Shown: positions 16,645 to 27,083, numbered from the stretch's first letter. The stretch is 64,000 nt of DNA from Anaerolineae bacterium (GCA_022842885.1 JALHOR010000010.1:2318-66317), one strand, 5' to 3'. The notes: generated from the letters alone by a model not told the origin. Numbers and translations: made by a program.

Positions 16645-17613
16645 TTAGTCGATTCGCAAGCTCTGAATGACAGCATTACAGTTATCCAGAGTCCACACAT
16701 CTGCGCCACCAAGGCGCTCCACCCACATCGGCTCGACTTGAGCAGCACATACCTCAGCCAAGGAGTCAAAATACAGATCAAGAGTGTACCAAGGATTTTC
16801 GAAGCCCACTTCGCCTGAAATGGCGTAAAGATCAACCGATTGCAGCGCCGCGATAGCAGCGTTACGCACATCATTCATATATTCTATGTTGATTTCAATG
16901 TCTTCTCGATTGCCGTACCGTCCGACATGCCCACCGATAAAAATATCGAAGTCATAGGCAAGGATAGCCTCCTGCGCCCGAAAATAGCCAGGAACATCTT
17001 CTGCAAAACCCAGATAGGTAAAGGGTACCCAGCCGGGCCAAACTACATCTACCAGCATTAACACGCGGTGAGCAGGTAGGTAAATGAAGATGTTACCCGG
17101 CTCGTGGTTGTTTCCTTTGTAGCTGAGTTCGACGACTTGATTTCCAACTTCCAGCGTGTAATCATCACTAAAAGTAATACTTGGCAGAGGGCGGTTGGGA
17201 TCGTTTGCTGCTTCTAGCAGGCGATAGGTTTCCTCATGGGCAACATAAGTCACATCTGCGCCAAAGACACCGGATGCCACATGATCGCTGTGCGCGTGGC
17301 TATATATGACGTGGGTCACGGGTTCATCGGTGACGCTGGCAATTGCCGTCAAGTAATTTGTGCCAATATCTGGTGGCGCATCAATGGCGATAACTCCCTC
17401 GCCCGTTGTTAGGAACATGACCTGTGTACTGCCGTTGGTCAACCAGTAAACACCGTCACCGATTTCCTCAACGACGTAGCCAATTGAAAAATCGATCTCG
17501 ACACCGCGGGCAGTATCTGGAACTGGGGCATGAACATCATCCTCTTGTGCGAAAGTGATGTTTGCGGTCAGTAACAAAAGGATGGTTACAACTCTCAAAG
17601 CATAAATTCTCAT
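16645..17613 (-). CDS. Exported metallo-beta-lactamase-fold hydrolase
   Basis: A 322-residue protein with a cleavable signal peptide (LRVVTILLLLTANITFAQE) and the MBL zinc motif SHAHSDH at 105-111. Further ligands are likely in the NNHEPGNIFIYLP and FIGGHVGRYG segments. DxxPD-like spacing and an extended C-terminal helical part suggest the group of periplasmic MBL hydrolases sometimes compared with subclass B3 enzymes or quinoprotein-relay proteins; the substrate is unknown. The start at 17613 follows a GAAGTG site. A near-perfect 37-bp inverted repeat ends 11 bases upstream of the ATG, so expression is probably repressor-controlled. A terminator follows at 16596-16616. Confidence 0.82.
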   Translation of the reverse strand: MRIYALRVVTILLLLTANITFAQEDDVHAPVPDTARGVEIDFSIGYVVEEIGDGVYWLTNGSTQVMFLTTGEGVIAIDAPPDIGTNYLTAIASVTDEPVTHVIYSHAHSDHVASGVFGADVTYVAHEETYRLLEAANDPNRPLPSITFSDDYTLEVGNQVVELSYKGNNHEPGNIFIYLPAHRVLMLVDVVWPGWVPFTYLGFAEDVPGYFRAQEAILAYDFDIFIGGHVGRYGNREDIEINIEYMNDVRNAAIAALQSVDLYAISGEVGFENPWYTLDLYFDSLAEVCAAQVEPMWVERLGGADVWTLDNCNAVIQSLRID

Positions 17614-17623
17614 AGCACACTTC

Positions 17624-17660
17624 TTTGATTAGATTTCTAATAATTAGAATTCTAATCAAA
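17624..17660. promoter_or_regulatory. Near-perfect 37-bp palindromic operator, likely MarR site
   Basis: Two 18-base arms (17624-17641 and 17643-17660) around a single A are inverted copies with one mismatch. Each contains TTTGATTAGA and TTCTAAT. The palindrome is AT-rich, lies 11-47 bases upstream of the metallo-hydrolase ATG and is close enough to cover its promoter or start site. A MarR gene lies immediately downstream of the regulated gene. Confidence 0.75.
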
Positions 17661-17704
17661 TGACCAAGAGAAGTCAACTATCAAGTAGCTATTTGATGCA
17701 AACC

Positions 17705-17971
17705 TTAGAATAAATTTCTACCTGCCGTCCACGCAATGCTATAGGTGCGGTCTGAGGTAAGCTGAATCGGTTCACTGCTATCTATACCATATAGGCGTAT
17801 CCCTGTTTCGCTTGCGATGGCAAATTCATGGCTATTCGGACGCCAAACGACATCGTAGACGCTGCCGTAACTCAATGTGCCACTCAGCACCCACGCCTCT
17901 TGTGCCGAAGCCGACCCGCTGAACAGCAAAAGGAAAACGCAAAATATAAGCCATCGGTGTTGAAGGTTCAC
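17705..17971 (-). pseudogene. Truncated exported WD40/beta-propeller protein (N-terminal fragment)
   Basis: An 88-codon frame with a clear signal peptide (WLIFCVFLLLFSGSASAQE) and the first blade of a WD40-like propeller (VYDVVWRPNSHEFAIASETGIRLYGI). It stops after IAWTAGRNLF, far short of a propeller. The frame ends just where the metallo-hydrolase/MarR region begins, so the 3' part may have been replaced or deleted. Confidence 0.65.
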
Positions 17972-18020
17972 GCTGTTACCCTATCCGAAACTGAGCTAAA
18001 CAAGTGGGCATGTTTTTCAA

Positions 18021-19310
18021 CTACTCGCGCTCTATGGGAATGACCATGATATTCCAACCTGTATACACCAACACATACTGGTTGTCCCGATTCGCTTGAA
18101 TGGATAGGTTATACCACATATCAAATTCATTCAAATAGGGGGTTAAATCTTGTTCAAATAGAGTCGTGTCTTGCCCGAACTTGTGCCACAGAAGTGAAAA
18201 TTTTTGGTAGCTATCCAGCGACACTAAATACTCGCCATCAAATAACCAAACAGGTGGTATTATATATGTTTCAACGAAAGAGATCCTTTGAAGATCAGGA
18301 ATAGTGTAGATTGCCCAATCATAGCGACCTATGTCTGTATCCACATAATAAAATACTTCATAATTTCCATTCGTGCTAAAATCTCCGAGCTGATTTACCT
18401 CCAATGGCAATGCTATTCGTGTTAGTTGATAATTCTGACCTGTCTCCGACTGCCACAGACCTACCTTACGTTTCCGATTGGCTTCTTCTTGTGTTGATGA
18501 GGGTGCTTCAATCCCAGAGGCAACTGTCCAGATGAAACGACCTGTTGGGGCAACTATAATGCTATAGGTCTCCTTTTCAAATTCGTAGGATTGGCAAGTA
18601 TCAAGCTGCCAACTACACGCGGTAAAGACGGGTGGATATTCCCGTTGACGGTGAGTAATAATCTAACTTAAGTCAGTAGCAATCAGATTATTAGGTTGCT
18701 GATGGACTTGATTGAGAGGTAACGGGTGACGATAGGTGGCATTCGTCACTATATCCCAAACCAAGATGCCCTCATACTCTAACGTTGCTACAAAGCGACT
18801 ATCGGGCGACCATTGCAGATGGGTATAGTTAGGCTGGCTTGTGAGGCTGTCATCGGAAAATGTCAGGCTTCTGCTTATTTTCATCTCGGCGAGTGAGAAT
18901 AATGCCATTGTCTTTTTATTCCACAGCGCCAAATACTGACTATCCGGCGAAAATGCTGCCATGGGTCCCCAAGGAAACGATTCGAACTCAATCAGGTGGT
19001 CATAGGGCAGTTCATTGAGGGGTGCTTGGAAGCTATTATCGTCCAAACGCCACAGAAATTGTTTAGCATAAAAAGCGGAATGCACCGCATGATAGCCATC
19101 CAAATATTTTTCCATGTTAAGAAAAGCGGCATTGGCGTAGACAAAACGACCATCGGGGGAGATATGCGGATTGAGCAGCACCGTACCCGGAATTTGCAGC
19201 AGCGCCAGTTTATCGCTGGGTTGGATCGAGACATCTGCCCCCTGTGCCGCGCCGCCGAACAGCATTACCAATGCAAGGGGTAGGAGCATTAGCGTGAAAA
19301 ATTTGTTCAT
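18021..19310 (-). pseudogene. Exported beta-propeller protein interrupted by one in-frame TAG
   Basis: From the ATG at 19310 the frame has a signal peptide (FFTLMLLPLALVMLFGGAAQG) and WD40-like blades (HISPDGRFVYANAAF, AAFSPDSQYLALWN, LQWSPDSRFVATLEYEGILVWDI). A TAG at 18663-18665 stops it after 215 residues. I translated on in the same frame: it stays open to the TAA/TGA-type end at 18021, with propeller-like text such as IIVAPTGRFIWTVASG and YTGWNIMVIPIERE. One point mutation (or a sequencing error, or readthrough) thus splits a protein of about 429 codons. The start lies 31 bases after the histidine-kinase gene on the same strand. Confidence 0.75.
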
Positions 19311-19340
19311 GCCTGTTTTCTTTCTGCACTGCTGCGTGGA

Positions 19341-22300
19341 TTATTCCACCACCTGACTCACAGCGATAACGGGCAGTGTCGCCAAAAAGACGGTGCCTTG
19401 GGGAAGATTATCTTCTATCCAGATACGTCCGCCGTGCGATTTTGTCACCAATTGGCAAAATGCCAAGCCCAACCCCACGCCGCGCCGCGTACCTTGCCGC
19501 CCACTGACTTGTACGAAGCGGTCAAACAGGCGTTGTTTATAATCATCCGGGATGCCGGGTCCTTCGTCCGCGACGGCAAGCTGCATCCAACCGGCATCGC
19601 CATCCATCTGAGCGCGAATCGTAATCGTGCCATTTTCTGGCGTATATTTCAGCGCATTATCCACCAGATTCAGCAGCATTCTTTCCACTTTATCGGCGTC
19701 CACATGCAGCAGCGGCAAATCGGGCGCGAGGTCAGTTCGCATCGTCACATGCATCTCATTTGCCAAGGGCATCAATTCTGTGCGAACCGTCTCAATAATC
19801 GTCAAGGCATCCACAGGCTGGCGGTCTAAATAAATATCGCCGCTTTCCATTTTTGCCACATCCAACAGCGAATCCACGCGCATCAATACTTTACGAATCG
19901 CTCGGCGGCTGACTTCGGTGGTTTTTTCGACAATGGGCTTATAATCGCTATCGGCTGGGACAAGCTGCTGCAACAAGCGCAAACTGGTGGTAACGGCAGT
20001 CAGGGGGCTGCGTAAATCATGCACGAGCATTTGGGTCACATTCTCCTGCGCCCGCGCCAATTCGCGTTCATCAGTGCGATCATAAAAGACCAATAGCGCC
20101 CCAATAATATGGTCACGGTCATCGCGCAGCGGGAAAATTTGCCGCTGGACGTAGCGCATTCTGCCTTGCTCATCGCTGATTTCATAATTATGTGGCGAAT
20201 AAGCGTGCCATTCACCCGGTTGCTGAATTTGTTCCAACAAACGGCGCACACTCTCTGGTGTTTGAAAGCCCGTGCGCGGCGCAAATGCCAATGTTTCATC
20301 CAACAGCAAATCGCGGACTGACCGCCCAATAAGTTGTTCTGGCTGAAAACCGGGCAAATCCACTCGCGGATTCGCCAGCGCAATCTTCAAGCTGGCATCA
20401 ATCAGGATGAGTCCTTCTTCCATCGTATTCAAAATTTCTTGCAGATTATCGCGGGTTTCGCGCACGCTCTGGAACAAGCGCGTGTTATCGGCAGCAACCA
20501 CCGCCTGATACGCCATCTGCGCCACAAACTGCGTATCGCTCTCGCTAAAAGCTGCCATTTCATCGCTTTCTAGCAAGATTAACCCCAAAACATCGCGGGA
20601 TTTTAGCATTGGCACCACCAACAAAGAGCGTGTGCGCGGCACTAATGGCAAATACCCTGTCTCGGTACGCACATCATCCACATGCACCGGCTGCCCGGTT
20701 TGCAAGACGCGCCCCGATATGCCCTGTTCGAGCAAAGACGGGTCATTGAGCGTTTCCGGCGGATAATGCTGCTGCGCCGCGACCCACAAACCGCTGTCTT
20801 GCTTTAAAACGACGGCACCGCGCGTTGCCCGCGTGCTATCCAGCGCATAATTCAACATCATGTCGTAGACTTGTTTGGTCTCCAGCGTGGCATTCAAAAC
20901 GCGCCCCAACGCCGCTAAAGCATACAATTGTTCGACTCGTTGTTCCAACGCCTTATCGGTGATGTCATATGCCCGCGCATTTTTAATCGCTTGTGCAGCT
21001 TGGGTGGCATACGCTTGGAGCAAATCCACATTTTCGTGCAAGGCAGGCTGCACGCGGTCAAAAAATAGCGATACCACACCAAAATAAGTATCGCCAATGA
21101 CCAGCGGTAGTTCAATTAATGCCTGAATGTTTTCTGTCGCAAATAAAGACCGCAGCGGCAAAGTGCGCTCATCTTGTCCTATGTCGGGTATTATCAACGG
21201 CATTAACTGCTGTCCGGTGGCGATTTGTGCCAGCATAAACGGTTCAGGGTGTGCCAGCGTAAAAGTATTGCTTAAGCCCGCACTGCCAACCAAATGCAGC
21301 ACCGATTTGGTATCGTAGACCACTAGCAAATATACCGCCACGCCTTGAGCATCCGACACGGTAGACGCTGACGAGACAATCGTATCCAAAACTTCTTGCG
21401 GCGAAAGTGTCCCGGTCAGCAAGCGTGCGACTTGGTTCAGCGTAGATAATTGTTCGGCGCGTAAACTGTTGCGCGTATATAAACGGGCATTCTCAATGGC
21501 GATGCTGGCACTGCCTGCGATAATCGTCAATAAACGCACATCATCCGGCGTAAAATGCCGCCGATTGTCCTGCGAAAAAACCGACAAAGCGCCGCTAGGG
21601 GTGCTGCCCGCCAACAATGGTACGCCCAACCATGCCGTAACATGTTCTGGCAGCGAAGTCGTAAAGGGGGTGGCGATGGTATCACTTACCAACAGAGACT
21701 GCCCCGTTTGAATCACTTGCTGGATTAACACCGCATCTAGCGGCGGCTGACTTGCGGTTTGGGTGCTGCCGTTCTGCACCACCAACGGGTACCGCACTTG
21801 CTGAGTATCCTCATCACGTAATGCCACTGCAAAATCATCAATTTGTAAGGCTTGGCTAATTTGGAGATAAAGCGTGCGTAAAAGACCATCCAGATTGAGA
21901 CTGCCACGCACCGCATCGGTTGCCGCCGCCAGCGTTTGCATCTCTGCCAATTGGCGACGCTGTTTTTGCGCGACGACGCTCAACACATAAAACGCAAAAA
22001 TCGCCAATGCCGTTCCCGTGATGGTAATCGTAAAGAAGATGAACGACTCATTGGCACGCGCCACATCTGCCGCAATGAAGGTAAACGGCACGGGCAGCAG
22101 CAGCAAAACGATGATGGTTAAGCCACTTTCCCGTGCCAAGACGCGCCAATTGCGGCTTTCGGCGTATTGTTGCAGCGTAAAAATGGCAAAATAGACAGTC
22201 AAATACAGGAGGGTATACACCAATAGCGGCACAAATAGCGCCAACCAATTTTCCGAAGTGGGGGTGGGTATGGGCAGCATCGCGCCCGGAAATGCCACAT

Positions 22301-22703
22301 AAGTCCGGGCGGCGACATAAAAACTCAGTGTCACTTGCGCGGTAAGATAAATCACAGTGCGGATATTTGCCCCGCGATGCTCGCGCCCCCGATTGCGATA
22401 CACACGGGCAATCCCGCCCACAATGCCACCTAGCGCCAGTGCTAAGGTCATCGCTGGGTAAAAACGCTCATCGAGCGATAAAAATGCTGTCATGCCAATA
22501 GCATGGGCGAGACTTAGTTCGGTATAAACGAGGGGAACACTTAACGCCAAGGCAAACGCCGTGAGCAGCAAATAAACTTCTGGCTCAAGCCGTCCTTCCA
22601 GCAAGACCGGAATGCCGCTTGAAAGACACACGATTATCACCAAGCTGGTTAGGCTTGCCAGCGCCCCGACCATGACCCATTGTATTGTGCGGCGTCTCAT
22701 CAT
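19341..22703 (-). CDS. Membrane histidine kinase with three GAF domains and a PAS domain
   Basis: A 1120-residue sensor kinase. About seven N-terminal membrane helices (to about residue 240) are followed by a short coil, GAF domains at about 255-405, 415-590 and 595-745, a PAS domain near 750-880 (LNTMEEGLILIDASLKIALANPR), a HisKA domain with the phosphoacceptor His near 896 in LVHDLRSPL, and a HATPase with N-box NLVDNALKY, DEGPGIPDD and GVGLGLAF. No receiver domain is attached and no response-regulator gene is adjacent. It lies 103 bases downstream of a second, larger kinase gene on the same strand, and between them is a heptamer tract. Ligands are unknown. Confidence 0.88.
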   Translation of the reverse strand: MMRRRTIQWVMVGALASLTSLVIIVCLSSGIPVLLEGRLEPEVYLLLTAFALALSVPLVYTELSLAHAIGMTAFLSLDERFYPAMTLALALGGIVGGIARVYRNRGREHRGANIRTVIYLTAQVTLSFYVAARTYVAFPGAMLPIPTPTSENWLALFVPLLVYTLLYLTVYFAIFTLQQYAESRNWRVLARESGLTIIVLLLLPVPFTFIAADVARANESFIFFTITITGTALAIFAFYVLSVVAQKQRRQLAEMQTLAAATDAVRGSLNLDGLLRTLYLQISQALQIDDFAVALRDEDTQQVRYPLVVQNGSTQTASQPPLDAVLIQQVIQTGQSLLVSDTIATPFTTSLPEHVTAWLGVPLLAGSTPSGALSVFSQDNRRHFTPDDVRLLTIIAGSASIAIENARLYTRNSLRAEQLSTLNQVARLLTGTLSPQEVLDTIVSSASTVSDAQGVAVYLLVVYDTKSVLHLVGSAGLSNTFTLAHPEPFMLAQIATGQQLMPLIIPDIGQDERTLPLRSLFATENIQALIELPLVIGDTYFGVVSLFFDRVQPALHENVDLLQAYATQAAQAIKNARAYDITDKALEQRVEQLYALAALGRVLNATLETKQVYDMMLNYALDSTRATRGAVVLKQDSGLWVAAQQHYPPETLNDPSLLEQGISGRVLQTGQPVHVDDVRTETGYLPLVPRTRSLLVVPMLKSRDVLGLILLESDEMAAFSESDTQFVAQMAYQAVVAADNTRLFQSVRETRDNLQEILNTMEEGLILIDASLKIALANPRVDLPGFQPEQLIGRSVRDLLLDETLAFAPRTGFQTPESVRRLLEQIQQPGEWHAYSPHNYEISDEQGRMRYVQRQIFPLRDDRDHIIGALLVFYDRTDERELARAQENVTQMLVHDLRSPLTAVTTSLRLLQQLVPADSDYKPIVEKTTEVSRRAIRKVLMRVDSLLDVAKMESGDIYLDRQPVDALTIIETVRTELMPLANEMHVTMRTDLAPDLPLLHVDADKVERMLLNLVDNALKYTPENGTITIRAQMDGDAGWMQLAVADEGPGIPDDYKQRLFDRFVQVSGRQGTRRGVGLGLAFCQLVTKSHGGRIWIEDNLPQGTVFLATLPVIAVSQVVE

Positions 22704-22706
22704 GAT

Positions 22707-22762
22707 TTAGCTATTAGCCTTTAGCACTGGGCTGTTAGCTGTTAGCTATCAGCTTTTAACTT
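22707..22762. repeat. Heptamer repeat tract between the two kinase genes
   Basis: Eight 7-mers: TTAGCTA, TTAGCCT, TTAGCAC, TGGGCTG, TTAGCTG, TTAGCTA, TCAGCTT, TTAACTT. It fills most of the 102-base spacer just upstream of the kinase start. Confidence 0.8.
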
Positions 22763-22805
22763 TGATATGAGCATAATGCCATTTTATGGAAGCATAGACA
22801 GGTAT

Positions 22806-25800
22806 TTATTCCTGTTTTGCGGGCAGTGCCTCCATGCTGGTGGGTAGCGTGAACGAAAAACACGCCCCTGATAACAGCCCTTTGGGTTCTACCTGAATTT
22901 TGCCGCCGTGCGCTTCCACCGCCAATTTGCAGAATGCCAAGCCCACGCCGCTGCCTTTACCACCCTGATACGGGCGTAATCCTTCAATCTGGACAAATTC
23001 TTCAAAAATTTTATCGTGCATGTCGTCTGGGATGCCGGGCCCACTATCACAAATCAGCACGCGCACATACCCCGGTGGCGCGGCAGTCATATCAGAGGCG
23101 ATTAAGATTTCGCCATGCGGGGGCGTAAATTTATAGGCATTATGCAGCAGATTGATAAAAACGCGCCGAATCAAATCCTTATCAATAAAGGCATGTTCGG
23201 CATTGGGCGACATTTGATAGCGAATTTGGATGCCTGCTTCTTTGAGCGAGGAAGTCAGCGATAAATCGGCAGACAACGCCAATTCAATCAGGCTAATAGG
23301 TTGGGGATTCAGCAGCACTTCGCCTTTGCCCAAGCGTGGAATATCGCGCAAACTGGCGACCAGATTTAACAAGTTCGTGGCACTATCCATAGTGATTTGC
23401 AGGGTGGTTTGCAGTGTATCAGTGCTTTCCGGTTCGGTGACGATAATCTGGGCGAAATCCATACTGCTGATGATGGATGCCAACGGTTTACTGAGGTCGT
23501 GCAGCACCATATCCTGAATTTTTTGGCGATACACCGTCAGGTCTTTTTCTTCGGTCACATCGCGCAAGATGAGCAGATGCCCCAACACATGATTTTCAGC
23601 ATCGCGCACAGGCTGGCTTGTCTCGCGGATATACACCGGATAATTGCGATTATTCAGCGTGTACTCACGGGTGGTACTTACGGCGCTTTCATGCAAAATC
23701 ATCTCAGTTTTGGCAATATCTTCTAGCAGAATATCAGAGACGATACGCCGGAACGGCACGTTAAAGCGACTGTTTAAATCCACATCCAGCAAGCGTGCCG
23801 CTGCCAAATTAGCATCTTGCAGGCGTCCAGCGCGGTCTAACAAAATAATGCCATCGCGGGTCGCATCCAGAATGGTTCGTAAGCGATTACGGCTGTTACG
23901 AATCGTTTCGTTCAGTTCCGCTGTTTCCAAATGTCCGGCAATTTGGACAGCCAATAAATCTAATGTGTATTGGTCACGCGCTGTAAACGTATGCGGCTCG
24001 GCATAGGTGAGGCACATAATTTCGCTAACAGCCCCGCGCCGATGCAGCGGCAGCACCGCCAAACTTTGATAATCTTCTGCCAATAAATCTTGGAAAAGCG
24101 CCTGTTGGCGAATATCATCTATCAGAATTTTATGCCCCTCTTGTGCAGCCGTATAAATTAAATCCGGCGGAATAATAGGATATGCCTCAATCAGAGTTGT
24201 GCCGTGCAGACTGACCCCATTCAACAAGACAATTTCATGGGTGGCTTGGTCATAGGCGAATAAGATGCCGCCTTGTCCGTTCATCACTTGTAACGCTGTC
24301 TTCAACACTTGTGGCACTAAATGCAAATGTTCAACGATGGTGCTGGCAGTTAAAGTCAGTTCGCGTAAGGCATTTAAGGTGCTGATTTGCAGGCTGCGTT
24401 CTTCTAATAAACGCGCATTCTCGATGCTAATGGCAGCATGACCCGCCAAACTCTTGATAAAACTCTCTTGTTCATGCGTAAAAAAGTTCAGCTTGACGCT
24501 TTCGATATTCAAAACGCCCACCACTCTATCCCCAGTTTTCATCGGGACAGCCAATGTGGAGCAGAAAATTTGGTTGCCATCAGCGATGTATTCTGGCAGT
24601 TCATGATTATTGCCAGCATGAATACTCACCCCAGTACGTGCCACTAGCCCGATGACGCCGCTGCCTTTCTCGCGGGTATAGGTGCTGCGAATCATTTGCC
24701 CACGATAAACCTCATGCGAAATCATGTGGAATACGGGGCGACTTTCGTCCAACAATGCCAAAATTGCCAAATCAGCACCGGTAGCTTGGAGTGCCGCTTC
24801 CAACACGCTTTGAATGACTTTTTCGGATTCCAACGATTGGGAAATTTGCCCGGCAATATCTTCAATCAATGCCATTTGTTCCAACCGCTGGACTAAGGCT
24901 TCTTCGGTTAGGGTGTGGATGTTGGCATTGTGTAATTGGGCGGTAATTTGTCCGACTGCCATCTCAATCAAGTGAAGTTCATTCTGGGTAAAAAGATGCG
25001 GGGTACGGTTTTCCAGAATGATGATGCCAATGCTGTCTTGGTTGATGAGCATTGGAATTGTAGCGAGCGTTTGGGTATGTGCCTGTTGCATAAACACGGC
25101 TAACGCTGCGGAATGGATAGCAGTATGCTGGAAAACCTGCATCTCTGGTTTGTTTTGGGCAAGCGCAGCAGCAAATTCAGGGATTGCGTCTATGGGCATT
25201 TCGGCGGGCAAATCCCACGCTCCACGATACACCCGCAGCGTTTTCTTATGTATCTCCGCCAGCCCAATAATGACTTCGCTGATACTGAGCATCTGTGCCA
25301 AGGCGGTACACACATCTTGGATAGTGCGTTCCAAATCCAAATTGGAATTTGAAATACGGGAGAGGTGAACCAATTGGGCTTGCTCGGCGGCGTATACTTC
25401 CAATTCGTGAACCAGTTCAGCATTATCTAACACTGCCGCGACTTGGTTAGCAAGCATTTCCATCAAATTAATTTCGGGCGTCTCGTAGTAATAAATGTCG
25501 GTGTGATACACCCCGATATAACCCAATAGGTTATCCCCAGACCGCAATGGCACTTCCAAACAGGCAGCAAAGCCCCCCGTGAGTGAAAACTGATGCAGGA
25601 TAGGGTCATTGGCGTGCTGCACATCCGGGATACTGCGCGACCCTTCTAAAAACATCTCTGGGCGATAGGGAATTTCTAGTGAAAAAGGCGTATCTTCTGC
25701 CACAAACCCAATCGAATGTTTGAGGATAAAACGCATGGTGGGGTCTTGTTGCAGCATAAAAATAGCCGCTTTTTGGGCGCTGGTCACTTGCAGGGCAATC

Positions 25801-27083
25801 AAACATGCCGAGCGCGTGGCACCCCGTTCATCTAAATTCGAGATGACTTCCTGAAAAGACCGATTAATCAGCGCCAAGTTATCTACCAGCGTCAAGGTGC
25901 GGTTATAGAGTGTGGCATTGCGGATAGCGAGACTCGTTTGGTTGGCGATGGTCTGTAAAATGGCGATGTCGGAGGTTGTGAAGGCTATCTCATTGGTCGC
26001 GTGCAGCACGCCTAGCACACCAATAATATCTTTACCCACCAGCAGCGGCACGCCCAAATACGATGCCGATTCGACTTCTTCCGGGCGAATATTGAATTGT
26101 TGGAGTTGACGCGAATCGTGACGATGGATGAGCAGAGGTTGCTTATGCCGAATCACAGCATCGGTCATGCCATCACCCAAGGGTCGGGTTGCCCGCCGCA
26201 CATGCCGCCCATTGGTCATCACCAACGGATAGCGAATTACTGTGCGGTCAGCATCATACAAAGCAATAAAAAACGATGTGGCGTTGACAAGGCGATTCAC
26301 TTCATCATAGACACTGAATAATACTTCGTCCAAGACGCGGTTGCTGGCGATGGCTTGCCCCAAATTATAGAGCGCCGTCATTTCTTTGATGCGTTGTTCT
26401 AGCGCGTGTTGGGTGTGGCGGGTACGATTTTGTTGAATCGCTTGGAAGGCAATCACCCCCATGATAGCGGCAAATGCCAAAATGCTGACCTGATACAAAA
26501 TCACTGGCAGCGCCAATGCCACCAACAGCAATAAACTGTGCATCAGAATGCGAGTAGGGATAGTCGTCAGCCGGAATTGCTGGCTCAACATCCACAAACC
26601 GATAAGATGCAAGGCGACAAAACCTGCCAATAATTCTAACAAGGTGGTGACAGCGGCGGCATAACTGAGGCTATCCAGCGGGATGATGCCATCTAGCATC
26701 ACATGCAGCCCAAAACCCACCAATACGCCACCGCCAATCATGGCGATACGTCCAGCGGCTTCTGGCAACGGTTGGAGAGAACGATTTTGGGCGCGGGCAG
26801 TTCGATAGAGCAAGAACGCATGGAGACTGCTGCCCACCAAAACAACCAAGAGTGCCGCTTCTAATCCGGCGGCTAACCACGCTGCCGTTGCCGCAAAATA
26901 CATATAGCCAGCGCGTACACCCGCCCGCAATTCCCCTGCCAACCAACAGGCAAGCACGTACATTGCCAAGCAGATGAGCGTGATACTGAGCATGGTCAGG
27001 TTACTCACCAGACTCAGCAGGGCTGGCAAGCGCACCACTGCCAACGTAATTGGGATAAATGCCAACAACAATCGTGGATTCAT
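22806..27083 (-). CDS. Membrane histidine kinase with five GAF domains and a PAS domain
   Basis: A 1425-residue sensor kinase. Six or seven membrane helices occupy residues 1-215. GAF domains follow at about 225-400, 400-560, 560-730, 735-900 and 905-1060, with repeated joints such as LAIRNATLYNRTL and ISIENARLLEER. A PAS domain at about 1065-1175 (LDATRDGIILLDRAGRLQDAN) leads into HisKA with His near 1193 in VLHDLSKPL, and a HATPase with NLLHNAYKF, DSGPGIPDD and GSGVGLAFC. It has the same overall plan as the downstream 1120-residue kinase. No receiver partner is adjacent. The ribosome site before 27083 is weak. Confidence 0.88.
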   Translation of the reverse strand: MNPRLLLAFIPITLAVVRLPALLSLVSNLTMLSITLICLAMYVLACWLAGELRAGVRAGYMYFAATAAWLAAGLEAALLVVLVGSSLHAFLLYRTARAQNRSLQPLPEAAGRIAMIGGGVLVGFGLHVMLDGIIPLDSLSYAAAVTTLLELLAGFVALHLIGLWMLSQQFRLTTIPTRILMHSLLLLVALALPVILYQVSILAFAAIMGVIAFQAIQQNRTRHTQHALEQRIKEMTALYNLGQAIASNRVLDEVLFSVYDEVNRLVNATSFFIALYDADRTVIRYPLVMTNGRHVRRATRPLGDGMTDAVIRHKQPLLIHRHDSRQLQQFNIRPEEVESASYLGVPLLVGKDIIGVLGVLHATNEIAFTTSDIAILQTIANQTSLAIRNATLYNRTLTLVDNLALINRSFQEVISNLDERGATRSACLIALQVTSAQKAAIFMLQQDPTMRFILKHSIGFVAEDTPFSLEIPYRPEMFLEGSRSIPDVQHANDPILHQFSLTGGFAACLEVPLRSGDNLLGYIGVYHTDIYYYETPEINLMEMLANQVAAVLDNAELVHELEVYAAEQAQLVHLSRISNSNLDLERTIQDVCTALAQMLSISEVIIGLAEIHKKTLRVYRGAWDLPAEMPIDAIPEFAAALAQNKPEMQVFQHTAIHSAALAVFMQQAHTQTLATIPMLINQDSIGIIILENRTPHLFTQNELHLIEMAVGQITAQLHNANIHTLTEEALVQRLEQMALIEDIAGQISQSLESEKVIQSVLEAALQATGADLAILALLDESRPVFHMISHEVYRGQMIRSTYTREKGSGVIGLVARTGVSIHAGNNHELPEYIADGNQIFCSTLAVPMKTGDRVVGVLNIESVKLNFFTHEQESFIKSLAGHAAISIENARLLEERSLQISTLNALRELTLTASTIVEHLHLVPQVLKTALQVMNGQGGILFAYDQATHEIVLLNGVSLHGTTLIEAYPIIPPDLIYTAAQEGHKILIDDIRQQALFQDLLAEDYQSLAVLPLHRRGAVSEIMCLTYAEPHTFTARDQYTLDLLAVQIAGHLETAELNETIRNSRNRLRTILDATRDGIILLDRAGRLQDANLAAARLLDVDLNSRFNVPFRRIVSDILLEDIAKTEMILHESAVSTTREYTLNNRNYPVYIRETSQPVRDAENHVLGHLLILRDVTEEKDLTVYRQKIQDMVLHDLSKPLASIISSMDFAQIIVTEPESTDTLQTTLQITMDSATNLLNLVASLRDIPRLGKGEVLLNPQPISLIELALSADLSLTSSLKEAGIQIRYQMSPNAEHAFIDKDLIRRVFINLLHNAYKFTPPHGEILIASDMTAAPPGYVRVLICDSGPGIPDDMHDKIFEEFVQIEGLRPYQGGKGSGVGLAFCKLAVEAHGGKIQVEPKGLLSGACFSFTLPTSMEALPAKQE

